This document shows positions 5,572 to 5,809 of a stretch of DNA of 5,809 nucleotides, one piece after another (position 1 is the stretch's first letter; each line of letters opens with the position of its first letter). The notes under the pieces were generated by a model. That model did not search any database, had not been told where the DNA came from, and saw only the letters and a list, made by a program, of their open reading frames with translations. The stretch is from Candidatus Thiodiazotropha taylori (lineage in GTDB: Bacteria > Pseudomonadota > Gammaproteobacteria > Chromatiales > Chromatiaceae). Both the position numbers and the translations under genes were made by a program. The stretch covers positions 1-5,809 of the forward strand of contig JAHRHW010000296.1 in NCBI GenBank assembly GCA_019100305.1, in the 5' to 3' direction.

Positions 5572-5809
5572 ATGAGTAGCGGTTCCCAAAACGGTATGCA
5601 AGGTCGACTGGATCAGCTGGCCTCGACGCTTGAAGAGCGCTTTTCCGAGTTGAGTTGTCAGGTGGAGAGAAGTTGCGGCGAGGTCACCCTGGTGGTGCCC
5701 ACCGACAAGTTGATCGAAGTTGCCAACGCCGCAGACGTCGATCAACTCATTGAAACCAAATTCGTCATCGTCGTGCAAGGTGTTGGCAACTTCGATCAAC
5801 TTGTCGGTG
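5572..5809 (+). CDS. nuoC: NADH-quinone oxidoreductase subunit C, N-terminal part, disrupted by a fold-back at 5728
   Basis: NuoC is a hydrophilic peripheral-arm subunit of complex I, and its position after nuoB is canonical. The ATG at 5572 has AAGGTGG around 5555-5561 as ribosome binding site, overlapping the nuoB stop. Residues 1-52 look authentic, with a weakly conserved N-terminus and then GEVTLVVPTDKLIEVAN. From codon 53 (base 5728) the forward frame stays open but no longer resembles NuoC. The reverse complement of 5728-5781, placed in the same frame after N52, reads TLHDDDEFGFNELIDVCG, matching the family pattern L-x-D-x-x-x-F-x-F-x-x-L-I-D-x-C-G. The window's own forward translation after residue 52 is therefore probably wrong, and the true gene continues with that inverted segment. 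The 3' end of the gene is outside the window. Confidence 0.85.
   Translation, partial: MSSGSQNGMQGRLDQLASTLEERFSELSCQVERSCGEVTLVVPTDKLIEVANAADVDQLIETKFVIVVQGVGNFDQLVG
5700..5809. repeat. Perfect 28-bp inverted repeat with 54-base spacer at the window edge (fold-back junction)
   Basis: Bases 5782-5809 are the exact reverse complement of 5700-5727. The 54-base spacer (5728-5781) is itself inverted relative to the nuoC coding sense. The right arm runs to the last base, so the match may continue beyond the window. This arrangement is expected if the sequence turns back and re-reads the opposite strand of nuoC. Confidence 0.95.

Noticed and set aside
5413..5799. - strand open frame of 128 residues beginning MIEVANTLHDDDEFGFNELIDVCG
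   Set aside because: Its NuoC-like start comes from the fold-back at the right edge, and the rest is antisense to nuoC and nuoB. It is not a separate gene.
5700..5809. Phase-variable invertible switch controlling nuoC
   Set aside because: Flipping the spacer restores family sequence only up to CG; the right arm then encodes VGNFDQLVG instead of the expected V-D-Y continuation. No recombinase is visible. A fold-back artifact explains the data more simply, so this is kept only as an alternative under the finding.

Overview
The window is a piece of a gammaproteobacterial chromosome. It carries single-copy housekeeping genes, all on the + strand, in the order [HTH gene fragment] - folP - glmM - tpiA - secG - tRNA-Leu(GAG) - nuoA - nuoB - nuoC (incomplete). 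The run folP-glmM-tpiA-secG-tRNA-Leu is common in Gammaproteobacteria. Having the complex I operon (nuoABC...) directly after the tRNA suggests a Chromatiales-like or related, possibly sulfur-oxidising, lineage. That placement is inferred from gene order and is tentative.

Layout: positions 2-277 hold the C-terminal part of an XRE/CI-like DNA-binding protein, in the place where ftsH usually precedes folP. folP (409-1275, folate synthesis) and glmM (1351-2694, UDP-GlcNAc precursor synthesis) follow. A 358-base non-coding gap (2695-3052) holds a roughly 120-bp imperfect palindrome whose arms are built from 10-nt CGCNAAT-type units, a perfect 12-bp palindrome and a weak candidate promoter. Then come tpiA (3053-3805), secG with a long acidic Ala/Pro-rich tail (3867-4376) and tRNA-Leu (4398-4482). 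A strong intrinsic terminator (4492-4528) closes that unit. An AT-rich tract and a sigma70-like promoter (4588-4617) then start the nuo operon: nuoA (4684-5040), nuoB (5080-5556) and nuoC (from 5572).

The most unusual structure is at the right edge. Bases 5782-5809 are an exact reverse complement of 5700-5727. The 54 bases between these arms, read on the opposite strand, supply the missing in-frame continuation of NuoC (ending LIDVCG). From about 5728 onward the sequence is therefore nuoC folded back on itself. A chimeric or assembly fold-back at a contig end is the likeliest cause; a true inversion is less likely but testable. The nuoC reading frame after residue 52 should not be trusted.

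Apart from that junction, the palindromic repeat and the HTH fragment, this is ordinary core genome. I see no mobile element, CRISPR array or novel multi-gene system.
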